Of a stretch of DNA of 47,099 bases, positions 8,763 through 17,996 are shown piece by piece. Both the position numbers and the translations under genes were made by a program. Where the stretch lies: assembly GCA_014376435.1 (NCBI GenBank), contig JACMRL010000037.1, positions 1-47,099 of the forward strand, read 5' to 3'. Every line of letters begins with the position of its first letter. Within the stretch, counting starts at the first letter, position 1. Source of the stretch: Bdellovibrio sp. GTDB lineage: Bacteria; Bdellovibrionota; Bdellovibrionia; Bdellovibrionales; Bdellovibrionaceae. Under the pieces are notes generated by a model that saw nothing but the letters and a program-made list of their open reading frames with translations, did not search any database and was not told where the DNA came from.

Positions 8763-10142
8763 TTAAGACTCCGTTTTTTTCATCAGTTTTTGAGCATAGC
8801 CTTCTTTATTGACTTGGGGCGTACGCGATAAGGCTAAGGCGCCATCGGGGATCGCTTTCGTTACCGTGGTACCGGAAGCAATCAATACATCGTTACCAAC
8901 CGTGACCGGTGCCACAAATTGAGTATTACTGCCTACAAATACGCGGTCACCAATGACGGTTTTGTATTTCTTTTTGTCGGCCGAGTAATTACAAGTAATT
9001 GTGCCGCAACCGATATTTACTTCCTCACCAATTTCGGCATCGCCTAAATAAGTCAAGTGACCGGCTTTTGATTTTTTACCGAAGTTTACTTTTTTCATCT
9101 CGACGAAATTACCCACGTGCGCTGATTCACCAATGATTGTTTCCGGACGTAAACGAGCATAGGGACCCACGGAGGCATTATTTTTAACAATCACTTCATC
9201 GATGTAGCTACCGGCTTTAATTTGCACGCTATCGCCGATGACTGAGTTTGAAATCATGCAATTTGATTCAATTACAGAAAATGCACCAATCGCTGTTTTG
9301 CCACGTAGAAAAACATTCGGATAAATAACTGAACCCGAACCAACGATGACGCTTTCTTCAATGTAGCAAGTGGCCGGATCAATCATGATCACGCCACCTT
9401 CCATTAATTTATTTGCGTATTGAGTAAAAACTTTTTTTGTAGCGCGGGCTAATTCAACTTGGTTATTCACGCCGTGGGCGACATCAACATTGTTAGAAAG
9501 TAGGACCTGAACTTTTAAACCATCTTTCAAACCTAGGTCAATTAAGTCGGTTAAGTAAAATTCTTTTTTAGAATTATTATTTTGAATCAATGGAATATAT
9601 TTTTGTAAAACTTCGGCTTTTGCTACATAAATGCCCGTATTAATTTCTTTAACTTTTAAAGTTTCCGCTGAGGCATCTTTTGCTTCTACGATTGAAACCA
9701 ACTGTTTATTTGAATTACGGATGATGCGGCCAAACTCGCCGGGTTCAGCTAATTCAACGGTCACAACCGCTACATCTAGTTTTTGCTCGCGGAAATCAGA
9801 AATAAAATTTTTGATCTCTTGCGCAGAAATTAATGGATGATCACCATTCATAATAATAACGATGTCTTCGATTGAATCTAGGTCAGCAGACTTCACGGCA
9901 TCAGCGGTACCTAGTTGATTTATTTGTACATACGTGTGAATTGCCAACGGCTCTAGAACCGTTTTTACTAAATTTTGTCCGTGCCCTACGATGACGCGAA
10001 TATCATTCACATCGGCCTTACGGCAGCTTTCAATAATACGAACGATCATTGGTTTACCCGCAACCGGGTGAAGAACTTTTGGAAGGGCGCTTTTCATGCG
10101 CGTGCCCTGTCCGCCTGCTAAAATAAGTGCTGTTGATTTCAT
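8763..10142 (-). CDS. glmU: Bifunctional GlmU, UDP-GlcNAc pyrophosphorylase / GlcN-1-P acetyltransferase
   Basis: 459 residues, normal length. The N-terminal nucleotidyltransferase has LAGGQGTRMKS and PKVLHPVAGKPM, where G replaces the common A of LAAG. The C-terminal left-handed beta-helix of hexapeptide repeats runs from about residue 250 and includes the active-site region NFVEMKK, KAGHLTYLGDAEIG and CNYSADKKKYKT. It makes UDP-GlcNAc for peptidoglycan and lipopolysaccharide. glmS follows after one base, so the two genes give a complete short route from fructose-6-phosphate except GlmM. The ATG at 10142 has only a weak upstream GG. Confidence 0.97.
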   Translation of the reverse strand: MKSTALILAGGQGTRMKSALPKVLHPVAGKPMIVRIIESCRKADVNDIRVIVGHGQNLVKTVLEPLAIHTYVQINQLGTADAVKSADLDSIEDIVIIMNGDHPLISAQEIKNFISDFREQKLDVAVVTVELAEPGEFGRIIRNSNKQLVSIVEAKDASAETLKVKEINTGIYVAKAEVLQKYIPLIQNNNSKKEFYLTDLIDLGLKDGLKVQVLLSNNVDVAHGVNNQVELARATKKVFTQYANKLMEGGVIMIDPATCYIEESVIVGSGSVIYPNVFLRGKTAIGAFSVIESNCMISNSVIGDSVQIKAGSYIDEVIVKNNASVGPYARLRPETIIGESAHVGNFVEMKKVNFGKKSKAGHLTYLGDAEIGEEVNIGCGTITCNYSADKKKYKTVIGDRVFVGSNTQFVAPVTVGNDVLIASGTTVTKAIPDGALALSRTPQVNKEGYAQKLMKKTES

Positions 10143-10232
10143 GCAATTATTTTAACCATTAGCGATGCTCTTCGTCAGTCACTTTTTTTTTAGATCTAGG
10201 CAAATTGTGTCTTTAGCGGCACACTTAATTCT

Positions 10233-10910
10233 ATGATTAAAGCCATCGCGTTCGACCTCGACGATACACTGTTAGATACGACTGGCCTTTTGGTCCCTAA
10301 GGCATCGGCCGAAGCTTTCAGTGTTTTAATTAAAGCCGGTCTTAAATTAACTTTGGAGGAATGTGAAAAATTTCGTTTAGAAATGATCAAAGAAACTTCA
10401 CACAAAGAAGTTTTTGAAAAGTTAGCTAGCCAATACGGTACCCCCGAAACTAAGTTAGCCTCGACCGAAGCCGTACGTTTATTCTACGAACCTAATTTAC
10501 CAGACCAGTTACCCTTGCTTAAAGGCGCCCGCGAAAATTTGGATTATTTAAAAAAAAAATACAAACTGTTCCTTGTTACGGCCGGGGCAGATCAAGCTCA
10601 AAAACAAAAAGCCGTGGCTTTGGGCGTAACCAATGACTTTGAACGCATTTACGTGGTTAACAGCTTAGATAAAAAAAGAAAAAAAGCCGTATTCGAAGAC
10701 ATTTTACAACAGGGAAATTATCAACCTGAAAATTTATTGTGCATCGGTAATTCTTTATCTTCAGAAATTTACGATGCTTTACAAATTGGTGCCAAAGCTT
10801 GCTATTTTGAATTTGGTGAAAACCGTGGATATTTAGTCACCGATCCACGCTACAAACCAGATTTCCATATTCGTACTCACGCAGAGCTAATTGCCGCATG
10901 CAAGTTATAA
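10233..10910 (+). CDS. HAD-superfamily hydrolase
   Basis: 225 residues. Motif I is FDLDDTLLD with nucleophile Asp8 and Asp10; motif II is LVTAG; a Lys-rich stretch (KKRKKAVF) supplies motif III; motif IV is CIGNSLSSEI, where Asn and Glu stand in for the usual Asp pair, as in some HADs of this subgroup. A helical cap lies between motifs I and II. Substrate cannot be read from sequence; phosphoglycolate-type or nucleotidase-type activity is possible. The stop overlaps the next gene by 13 nt, suggesting cotranscription with the histidine-kinase-like gene. Confidence 0.85.
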   Translation: MIKAIAFDLDDTLLDTTGLLVPKASAEAFSVLIKAGLKLTLEECEKFRLEMIKETSHKEVFEKLASQYGTPETKLASTEAVRLFYEPNLPDQLPLLKGARENLDYLKKKYKLFLVTAGADQAQKQKAVALGVTNDFERIYVVNSLDKKRKKAVFEDILQQGNYQPENLLCIGNSLSSEIYDALQIGAKACYFEFGENRGYLVTDPRYKPDFHIRTHAELIAACKL

Positions 10911-12730
10911 AATCAAAGTTAGCTTTTTTAGCGAAAAGCGAAACTTTTAAAACTTTATTTAAAGAGTATGATCCGCTTTGGCTAACGGCGAATGATCTAA
11001 AATCTAACAAATACGCCATTGAGATTTTAATTTGCGAATCAACCATGGCGCAAGAAACCGAAATTGCCGCGGCCATTCACACGAAAAAAATCAAAAATGA
11101 AGTTTCGCGGATCCTCTTAGTTCACGCGGATGATGCACAGCTTTCGACGCAGAACTATAATCTAATCAAACCCGACGCTTTCATTGATCGGTCCTCTCTG
11201 ACGAACGATTATTTAATGAATCTGTGGGACGATGTCAGCCAATCAAACCAAGATCAGATTTATTTAAATCTTTCGGCCGAGCTTAACTCTGAGTATGAAA
11301 TTATCAAATTAGAACTAGAAAAAAAGCTGGAAGAGAAAACAAAAAACTTAATTGAAAGTCGTAAACAAATTTACGAAATCAATAACCGCGTTGAATTTTT
11401 AAGAAGAACTTTATACATCACCTCTAAAGTTAAAAATTTACAAGAAGCCGAAAGCCAACTGAATGAGCTGTTGGCTAGCTACAGCAAAGTAACTTGGCTT
11501 AAAATTGTTAAACATGAAGACGTAGCTAATTTTGAAAAAGATATTACTGCTCAGTTTGACTCTACCTTCGCAAAAAACGAACTTAAACTTCGCAATGAAA
11601 TATTTTTTGTTTACTTTTTTAAAGGTGATAAAAAAATATACCGCAAAGTTGATTTAGATTACTTTAAAAAATTAAGCGAAACTTTAGAAATTAATCTAAG
11701 CCGCTCGTTCAACTTACAATCGCTTCAACAAAGTGAACGTTTGTTTGACTTGGCTTTTCACTCATCTCCACATCCTATTTTAGTGATCGACCGTCATTAC
11801 CAAGTTGTGCAAGCTAATTTAGCCGCCGAACAAAGTACTTTGGGCTCTCACTATAAAACGAAATGTTATGAACTACTTTTTAACCGCAAATCAGTTTGTG
11901 TCGGTTGTGCTTTAGGAAAAAACTTCGAAGTGCAAAAAGAAATGAAGACTTTCCGGGTGCAATCTAGCCACTTTAATTTAGACAACGACGAAGAACATGA
12001 TTACTGGGTTCATCTTTACGAAGATATCTCGGAACAAAAATCAGTCGAGCATAAATTTCAACAGACGGCCCGCTTAGCCGAGTTAGGCTTGGTTTCAAGT
12101 TCGATCGCGCACGAGCTTAATAATCCACTGGGTGGAATTTTATCATATCTACAGATCATGAAATTAGATTTAGCTTCCAACCATCCTTTTCAAAATGATA
12201 TTGAAATGATGAACCAAACCGCTTTGCGGATGAAAAAAATTATTGAGGAGCTTTTAATTTTTTCGCGCAAGGAAGATTCTTTTCAGCTTGAATCGCAGTC
12301 ACTGCTAAAACTTTTGCAGAAAAATTTAGAACTTTTACAGATGCAGTTAAAAAAAGAAAATCTAAAAGTGATTTTTGCTGATTCAGAATCGGCCGCGCAT
12401 GGTGATGCAGAACATTTAGTATCTTCGTTGCATTTTAGAAATTCGATTCATTTAGTTTTTCAATTTTTTTTACAAAAGCTAAAATTTAAGCGTTTAAGTC
12501 AGGCGAATTTTACAGGGCTAGTCGAGGTAAAAATTTTCCAGGACCAAATCAATTCCTATTTAAGCTTTCAGGCTAACTTAGGTCCGTATGATGTCATGGC
12601 AAACACCAATGATATGACTTTGATTACTTTAGAGAAAAGCCTTTTAGATCAAGGCTTTCAAGCGATTATTACCGAACCAAAACCCGCGTGGATTCAGCTG
12701 CTGGTAACCCTTCCCCGCACAAAAGGTTAA
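10898..12730 (+). CDS. Sensor histidine kinase-like protein with PAS domain and degenerate ATPase domain
   Basis: 610 residues, no signal peptide or membrane helix, so probably cytoplasmic. Residues about 1-125 look vaguely receiver-like (EILICEST, RILLVHADD, KPDAFIDRS). A coiled coil follows at about 130-170. A PAS domain near 285-385 contains CYELLFNRKSVCVGC, a Cys pattern common in PAS sensors of this bacterial group. The HisKA H-box is intact: SIAHELNNPLGG with His405. The C-terminal part lacks recognisable N, G1, F and G2 boxes, so ATP binding is doubtful. HELNN keeps the E and N used by HisKA phosphatases. It overlaps the HAD gene by 13 nt and precedes an NtrC-type regulator by about 110 nt, its likely partner. 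Confidence 0.8.
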   Translation: MQVIKSKLAFLAKSETFKTLFKEYDPLWLTANDLKSNKYAIEILICESTMAQETEIAAAIHTKKIKNEVSRILLVHADDAQLSTQNYNLIKPDAFIDRSSLTNDYLMNLWDDVSQSNQDQIYLNLSAELNSEYEIIKLELEKKLEEKTKNLIESRKQIYEINNRVEFLRRTLYITSKVKNLQEAESQLNELLASYSKVTWLKIVKHEDVANFEKDITAQFDSTFAKNELKLRNEIFFVYFFKGDKKIYRKVDLDYFKKLSETLEINLSRSFNLQSLQQSERLFDLAFHSSPHPILVIDRHYQVVQANLAAEQSTLGSHYKTKCYELLFNRKSVCVGCALGKNFEVQKEMKTFRVQSSHFNLDNDEEHDYWVHLYEDISEQKSVEHKFQQTARLAELGLVSSSIAHELNNPLGGILSYLQIMKLDLASNHPFQNDIEMMNQTALRMKKIIEELLIFSRKEDSFQLESQSLLKLLQKNLELLQMQLKKENLKVIFADSESAAHGDAEHLVSSLHFRNSIHLVFQFFLQKLKFKRLSQANFTGLVEVKIFQDQINSYLSFQANLGPYDVMANTNDMTLITLEKSLLDQGFQAIITEPKPAWIQLLVTLPRTKG

Positions 12731-12768
12731 AACTTTCTTAAGTCCTGAATTAAGTCTGAGTAGTAGAT

Positions 12769-12800
12769 TTTTTGACACCTCCGTCAAAAATTGAATTAAT
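12769..12800 (+). promoter_or_regulatory. Candidate promoter with overlapping inverted repeat upstream of NtrC-type gene
   Basis: tttttgac (12769-12776) and gtcaaaaa (12783-12790) form a perfect 8-bp inverted repeat with loop acctcc. ttgaca at 12772-12777 is a consensus -35, and attaat at 12795-12800 after 17 nt is a plausible -10 (4/6). The repeat covers the -35, so it could be an operator. It could instead be a weak transcription hairpin after the kinase gene, though no T run follows. Confidence 0.5.
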
Positions 12801-12843
12801 CTGTTGTTAGATTACTTAAGAAACCACCATGGAAGGAAGTTTC

Positions 12844-14247
12844 ATGAAGCCTACGCGAGTTTTGATATTGGATGATGAGTCAACATTACGAACGGCATTA
12901 TTTCGTTTGCTAGACCGTAAAGGTTACCAAGTTGTGACCGCTCAGCGTATCGATGAAGCTCGCGCTTTCATGTCTCCGGATAAACCTTTTGATATCGCCA
13001 TCATTGATATGAATTTACCGGATGGTAATGGCTTAGATTTTATCGCCGAAATTAAAGCACATTCTCCGCTGACTCAAGTTGTTGTATTAACGGGTTTCGC
13101 TACAATCGATTCTGCTATTCAAGCTACTCAAAAAGGTGCTTATCACTTTTTAACGAAACCTTTTAATGTTGAAGAATTGATGGGCCTTTTGGTTAAAGCA
13201 CTTTCTCACCGCAATCTTGAACAAGAAAACAAACAGTTGCGAAATGAATTAGGTACGAAATACCAATTCGAACAAATCATCGGCGAAAGCGAAGGAATTA
13301 AAACTTGTCTTTCATTGGTTGAACGCGTGGCCAATTCTGATTCAACCGTTTTAGTCATGGGCGAATCAGGAACGGGTAAAGAATTAATCGCGCGGGCGAT
13401 TCATTATAATTCTCCTCGCGCCAAAGGCCCCTTCATTGCAATTAACTGCGGCGCAATTCCTTCTGAATTATTAGAGAGCGAATTATTCGGTCACGTAAAA
13501 GGCGCTTTCACTGGCGCAATTTCAAACCGCATTGGCCGTTTTGAATTAGCCGACGAAGGAACTTTATTTTTAGATGAAATTGGCGATTTAGATCCAAGTA
13601 TGCAAGTTAAGATCTTACGCGCCTTACAAGAAAGAGTTTTCGAGCCCGTTGGCGCCACCAAATCCGTGCAAGTGAATGTGCGCGTAATTGCGGCGACCAA
13701 TGTGGACATGGAGAAAGCCGTTAAAGAAGGAAATTTCCGCGAAGATCTTTATTACCGTCTAAATGTGATTCCCATTCAAATCCCCGCTTTACGCGAACGC
13801 CGCACGGATATTCCTATTTTATTAGGTCACTTCACTACTCAATTTAACCGCACGAAAGGCAAAGCCCTTGCCGGATTTTCGCAAGATGCGATGAACTGTT
13901 TAGTAAATTACGGATGGCCCGGAAATATTCGTGAGTTAGAAAATTTAATCGAACGTCTTAGCATTTTAAAAGGCACGGGCGTTGTTGAAGTGATTGATCT
14001 TCCACCAAAATACAAATCACACGCGGCAAGTTATGCCGAAACCGGGTCAGTCGAAATTCCTGAATCAGGTTTAGATTTCAACACCGCAGTCGATCAATTC
14101 GAAAATGCCTTAATTTTAAAGGCACTCGAGAAAACCGGCTGGAATAAAAACCAAGCGGCTTTACTTTTAAGGCTAAACCGCACCACGTTGGTTGAAAAAA
14201 TGAAGAAAAAAGGTTTGAAATCAAACGAACCCGAAATGGAAATGTAG
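12844..14247 (+). CDS. NtrC-family sigma54-dependent response regulator
   Basis: 467 residues in the standard order. The receiver has DDE near residue 10, phospho-acceptor Asp55 (IIDMNLPD) and Lys105 (LTKPF). The AAA+ domain has Walker A GESGTGKE, the sigma54-contact loop GAFTGA, Walker B LFLDEIGD, and NYGWPGNIRELENL. A C-terminal Fis-type helix-turn-helix reads WNKNQAALLLRLNRTTL. It activates sigma54 promoters when phosphorylated. The start at 12844 is chosen because ggaaggaag sits at the right distance; an ATG at 12829 lies before that site. Its kinase is probably the upstream gene, which seems unable to bind ATP, so another phosphate donor may be needed. Confidence 0.95.
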   Translation: MKPTRVLILDDESTLRTALFRLLDRKGYQVVTAQRIDEARAFMSPDKPFDIAIIDMNLPDGNGLDFIAEIKAHSPLTQVVVLTGFATIDSAIQATQKGAYHFLTKPFNVEELMGLLVKALSHRNLEQENKQLRNELGTKYQFEQIIGESEGIKTCLSLVERVANSDSTVLVMGESGTGKELIARAIHYNSPRAKGPFIAINCGAIPSELLESELFGHVKGAFTGAISNRIGRFELADEGTLFLDEIGDLDPSMQVKILRALQERVFEPVGATKSVQVNVRVIAATNVDMEKAVKEGNFREDLYYRLNVIPIQIPALRERRTDIPILLGHFTTQFNRTKGKALAGFSQDAMNCLVNYGWPGNIRELENLIERLSILKGTGVVEVIDLPPKYKSHAASYAETGSVEIPESGLDFNTAVDQFENALILKALEKTGWNKNQAALLLRLNRTTLVEKMKKKGLKSNEPEMEM

Positions 14248-14278
14248 TCCTCACGCAATCTTGTCATTATAACAGTTG

Positions 14279-14320
14279 AATCACTCACCGCTGACGCCGA
14301 TACTCGTTAAGTGAGTGATT
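14279..14320 (+). promoter_or_regulatory. Hairpin whose 3' arm contains the GTG start of the M14 gene
   Basis: aatcactcac (14279-14288) and gtgagtgatt (14311-14320) are a perfect 10-bp inverted repeat with a 22-nt loop. The 3' arm begins exactly at the GTG start codon, and no Shine-Dalgarno is visible upstream. It could hide the start codon in the mRNA, or end transcription of the NtrC-type gene that stops 31 nt upstream, although there is no T run. Confidence 0.5.
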
Positions 14321-15297
14321 TAGCTAATTTCATCAAAAACTATTCCGTTTATAAAGATCATGCGCGCGTCGAAGTTTTTTCGACTTTTCAACACAAACAA
14401 CAGACTTATCCACTGGTTTCAATTCATTACGGAAATCCAGAAGCCCCTACTTTACTGATTACAGGCGGCGTTCACGGGTTAGAGCGCGTCGGTGCACAAT
14501 TAGCTTTGTCATTATTAGATAGTTTTCACGAAAGACTTTCGTGGGATAGCGTTCTGAAAAAAATGTTAGATTCAATTCAAGTCGTATTTATTCCTTTAGT
14601 AAATCCCGTGGGATATTTTGAAACGACCCGCTCGAATGGCTCTGGCGTGGACATTATGCGAAACGCACCGATTGAAGCCGAAGATAAAGTTCCGTCGTTA
14701 CTAGGCGGACAGCTTTACAGTAAAAAACTTCCCTGGTACCGCGGTAACGTCGTCGAAAAAGAAACTGAATTTGTAATTGAGACCGTTAAAAATATTTTAA
14801 GCCGCACTCATTGTTTAATTTCGTTAGATATTCATTCTGGATTTGGCTTTAAAGACCAGCTGTGGTTTCCATTTGCGAATAGCCACAAAGAATTTACTCA
14901 GCTAGCCGAACTTCATTTACTGTTTGAGCTTTTGCAGAAAACTCATCCTTACCATATTTATAAAATTGAGCCTCAATCAAAGGTTTATCTGACCCACGGA
15001 GATATTTGGGATTACTGTTTTCTACATCATAAAAAAGAAAATCAAATTTATCTGCCTTTGACTTTAGAAATGGGTTCTTGGATCTGGGTAAAAAAAAATC
15101 CACTGCAACTTTTTTCAAAAACGGGTTTGTTCAACCCAATCAAAAAGCATCGCCTGAATCGTACACTTCGCCGCCATCGTCCGCTATTTGATTTCTTAAC
15201 TCATAGCTTAGCTTCCAGTGATGTATGGACTAAGATGGATTCCCGACTGCGCGAAAATGTAAAAACCGAAGCACGTAAGGCCTATTATGAAAAGTAA
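14311..15297 (+). CDS. M14-family zinc carboxypeptidase-like protein
   Basis: 328 residues. The zinc ligands of the M14 fold are visible: His55 and Glu58 in GGVHGLE, and His175 in SLDIHSGFG. The substrate Arg/Asn stretch is TRSNGSGVDIMRNAP, and the catalytic Glu253 is in TLEMGSW. So the active site is complete. There is no signal peptide, so the enzyme appears cytoplasmic; trimming peptides or cell-wall peptide fragments is an inference. The GTG at 14311 is directly preceded in frame by TAA, so the start cannot be further upstream, and no SD is seen. The last 11 nt overlap the alpha/beta hydrolase gene, indicating cotranscription. Confidence 0.85.
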   Translation: MSDLANFIKNYSVYKDHARVEVFSTFQHKQQTYPLVSIHYGNPEAPTLLITGGVHGLERVGAQLALSLLDSFHERLSWDSVLKKMLDSIQVVFIPLVNPVGYFETTRSNGSGVDIMRNAPIEAEDKVPSLLGGQLYSKKLPWYRGNVVEKETEFVIETVKNILSRTHCLISLDIHSGFGFKDQLWFPFANSHKEFTQLAELHLLFELLQKTHPYHIYKIEPQSKVYLTHGDIWDYCFLHHKKENQIYLPLTLEMGSWIWVKKNPLQLFSKTGLFNPIKKHRLNRTLRRHRPLFDFLTHSLASSDVWTKMDSRLRENVKTEARKAYYEK

Positions 15298-16021
15298 ACG
15301 CTGGATTCTAATTCGTGGACTAACACGCAGCCGCTTTCACTGGTTAGGATTTGATGAGCTTTTAAAAAAAGAATTAGATCTAGATATCGTTGAATGCCCA
15401 GAAATCCCCGGCAACGGCTACTTATTTAATGAAAGAAGTTTAAGCTCGATCGATGCCACAGTTAATTACCTAAGAAAACAAGTCGGCGGAATCACTGAGC
15501 CCGTTGGCTTACTAGGTATTTCGATGGGCGGCATGATCGCCAATCGCTGGGCCGCCATGCACCCGCACGAAGTTGAGCAACTGGTTTTAATTAATACCAG
15601 CTCTTCTTTAAGTCCATCGCACGAAAGATTAAATCCAAAGAATTATTTCACGATTTTAAAAAGTCTGATGAACTCAAATGCAGAAATAATTGAAACTACT
15701 GTTATGAACTTAACATCGAATCGTCCAGAAAAATGGAAACCACACTTGCCGCTATTGGCCCAATTTCAGCGCGAACACCCAGTCTCGTTAATAAATTTTA
15801 TGTTACAAATAAAATTATCGTCAAAAGCAGATTTTTCTGAAAAGCCGCAGCAGCCCGTATTGATATTAACTAGCCACGCAGATCACTTGGTCAATATGTC
15901 ATGTAGTTTGAAAATTGCTGAACAATGGCAAATGCCGCTGGTGGTGCATTCCACTGCGGGTCATGATCTAACTTTAGATGACCCCATGTGGGTGATCGAA
16001 AAAATAAAAGAACATAGCTAA
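15287..16021 (+). CDS. Alpha/beta hydrolase
   Basis: 244 residues. The nucleophile elbow is GISMGG with Ser79; the acid is probably the Asp in TSHADHLVN; the catalytic His is in STAGHDLTLDDP near residue 228. The opening WILIRGLTRSRFHW holds the oxyanion-hole strand. No signal peptide, so likely cytoplasmic. The substrate is unknown; relatives include esterases and BioH/MenH-like enzymes. It overlaps the M14 gene by 11 nt (coupled translation likely) and the last 4 nt overlap the 3' end of the O-antigen ligase-like gene on the other strand. Confidence 0.82.
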   Translation: MKSKRWILIRGLTRSRFHWLGFDELLKKELDLDIVECPEIPGNGYLFNERSLSSIDATVNYLRKQVGGITEPVGLLGISMGGMIANRWAAMHPHEVEQLVLINTSSSLSPSHERLNPKNYFTILKSLMNSNAEIIETTVMNLTSNRPEKWKPHLPLLAQFQREHPVSLINFMLQIKLSSKADFSEKPQQPVLILTSHADHLVNMSCSLKIAEQWQMPLVVHSTAGHDLTLDDPMWVIEKIKEHS

Positions 16022-17871
16022 TTTTTGTTCTGCACAGCTTGTAGAGAATTTGCATATATTTCTTGTGCTTCGGGAAAGCTAGGATCCAGTTGCGCGGCTT
16101 TTTTAAAAAAAGAAAGGGCTTTGACGTAATCGTTTTTGCTAGCATTCAATTTACCTAAAGCAATTAACGTATGTTGATTATTCGGAGACTGCCGCAAGGC
16201 TTCGATGTAATTTGCTTCGGCTTGATTGACTAAACCGTATTTTAAATAAAAATCACCACTATAATATAGAAAATATGTTTTCCCCGGATCGTCTAAAATT
16301 TCTTTTTTTATAGCGGCGTCTGCCACCTTAAAAATATACTGCCTGACCTTTGGATCTGCTTGCTGGGTGGCCGCGCGCATGGCTAACAACATCGTTTGTT
16401 CGACTGCCTCTGAATGAGCGAAAAATTTAGTTTCAAGTATGTTTTCTATAATTAATTTTAAGCTTCCATCCAGCCGAACGAAAAAAAGGTTTGGCGAATT
16501 TGCCGCGCGTTTTAAGCTTATATTAATTCGAATATTTTCAATACTTTGACAAACTGAATAAGTAGCTAAAGTTACTGAAATACAAATAAACGAATAACTT
16601 AAAACTTTATTGAATTTTTCTTTTGTACTAATTATATCTAACTTTTGCTGTATATAAATAAAGTTTATAAAAGCGGCTGCGCTAAAGAATAAAATGTAGC
16701 TGGTGATATTATCAAAAACGAATAAATTATTGATCAAATAAAATACCAAACCGCCGAATAAAAAAGCTTTTTGATCTGGAAATAGATCTAAGCTGCTTTT
16801 TTTAAATAAAACAGTGAAAAGAAATATGAAAAAAATTGCATAGCTAACTAAGCCGACGACTCCACACGTAGTCAGAAGCTCAAGTATAATATTGTGCGCG
16901 CGATCTTGCCCCGGTTGTTTCCAAAGGCCCGGCAGATAATACTTCGCCATATAGGCAAAGCTTTCTTGGCCCCAGCCCAGCACCGGGCGTTCTTTGATGG
17001 CTTCAAATGTCTGTTTCCAAATAAGTAAACGCTCATGAGCCGAAGCATCTTCAAATGAAGATGACGCCAAACGATCCATTAAATCTTGATTTTGCGATAC
17101 GTAAAAATTTAATGCCGTCACGATTAAAAATGAAGTAAATGTCACAGTAACTAACTTCTTTAAAAGACAAATAACAAACTGAGCTTTCCTTAAAGTAAAT
17201 CCGTAATAAAGACCGACCGCTATCAAGCCAGCTATTGAAGCCAAAATCACGCTTCTGGTTTGAGTTAGGTAGATTGATACCAAGTTCAGCACGCAGGCCG
17301 CTAAATAAAAGTATTTTAGAAATCGATTTTTTTTAATATTTGCAGAAGCAACAAAAAAGAATAGTGCGATGAAAAAACAAAGTCCCGTATAAACTGCAAA
17401 AAAGATCGGATTTCCCAAAAGTGAATCAACCCGTTCAATAAAATCTGAAGGATAACATCCCATTTTCTGGGCTATTCCAAACACAGACAGAACCATGGAA
17501 GATACTAAAATACTGTTGAAAAAAACAAACCATCTTTTTAAAGTATTCAAAAAAACAGAAAGCAGTAAGAACAAAATAAATAGATGAATGTACGTTACAA
17601 AACCTTCCATCCGTGAATAATTAGACCAAAAGCTAACGTAAAAGTTCGGACCCAGCAAATCAGCCAGTAATACAATAAGCAAAAATACGAATAACGAAAT
17701 AGTTATTTTAGATTTTAGTACCAAAAATAAATTGTACTTTTTGTGATTAAAAATAAGCAAACTTGAAATTGCGAAACAAAGACTTAGTAAAATTCTAAAT
17801 ACAAAATTTTTAAAGGTTACCGTCGGAAATATCATCTCATTGGACAAAACAACGCTGGTAAACGGAACCAA
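16018..17871 (-). CDS. O-antigen ligase-like membrane protein with C-terminal TPRs
   Basis: 617 residues from a TTG at 17871. About ten or more hydrophobic helices cover residues 1-460. The Wzy_C/WaaL signature region reads RPVLGWGQESFAY, then DRAHNIILELLTTCGVVGL with the conserved His. From about residue 520, TPR-like helices follow (FYLKYGLVNQAEANYIEALR, ALSFFKKAAQLDPSFPEAQE). Such proteins join or polymerise surface sugars at the inner membrane. The frame stays open for about 30 codons upstream and encodes IVRLVDRLLFALLCLVPF, typical of the family N-terminus, but contains no ATG, GTG or TTG. An in-frame ATC at 17913 has GGAG 5 nt upstream. The true start is therefore uncertain. Confidence 0.82.
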   Translation of the reverse strand: MVPFTSVVLSNEMIFPTVTFKNFVFRILLSLCFAISSLLIFNHKKYNLFLVLKSKITISLFVFLLIVLLADLLGPNFYVSFWSNYSRMEGFVTYIHLFILFLLLSVFLNTLKRWFVFFNSILVSSMVLSVFGIAQKMGCYPSDFIERVDSLLGNPIFFAVYTGLCFFIALFFFVASANIKKNRFLKYFYLAACVLNLVSIYLTQTRSVILASIAGLIAVGLYYGFTLRKAQFVICLLKKLVTVTFTSFLIVTALNFYVSQNQDLMDRLASSSFEDASAHERLLIWKQTFEAIKERPVLGWGQESFAYMAKYYLPGLWKQPGQDRAHNIILELLTTCGVVGLVSYAIFFIFLFTVLFKKSSLDLFPDQKAFLFGGLVFYLINNLFVFDNITSYILFFSAAAFINFIYIQQKLDIISTKEKFNKVLSYSFICISVTLATYSVCQSIENIRINISLKRAANSPNLFFVRLDGSLKLIIENILETKFFAHSEAVEQTMLLAMRAATQQADPKVRQYIFKVADAAIKKEILDDPGKTYFLYYSGDFYLKYGLVNQAEANYIEALRQSPNNQHTLIALGKLNASKNDYVKALSFFKKAAQLDPSFPEAQEIYANSLQAVQNKN

Positions 17872-17996
17872 ACAAAGTAATGCAAATAAAAGGCGATCAA
17901 CTAAGCGAACGATAAAATCTCCAACCTGGGTACGTAGCCAACTAAATAGCCATGCTAAATTTTAGCTTAACGAATTTATCCAGGTTGTCAAATTAG

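Noticed and set aside
8761..8763. glmS ribozyme or other leader before glmS
   Set aside because: glmU ends one base before glmS, so there is no leader.
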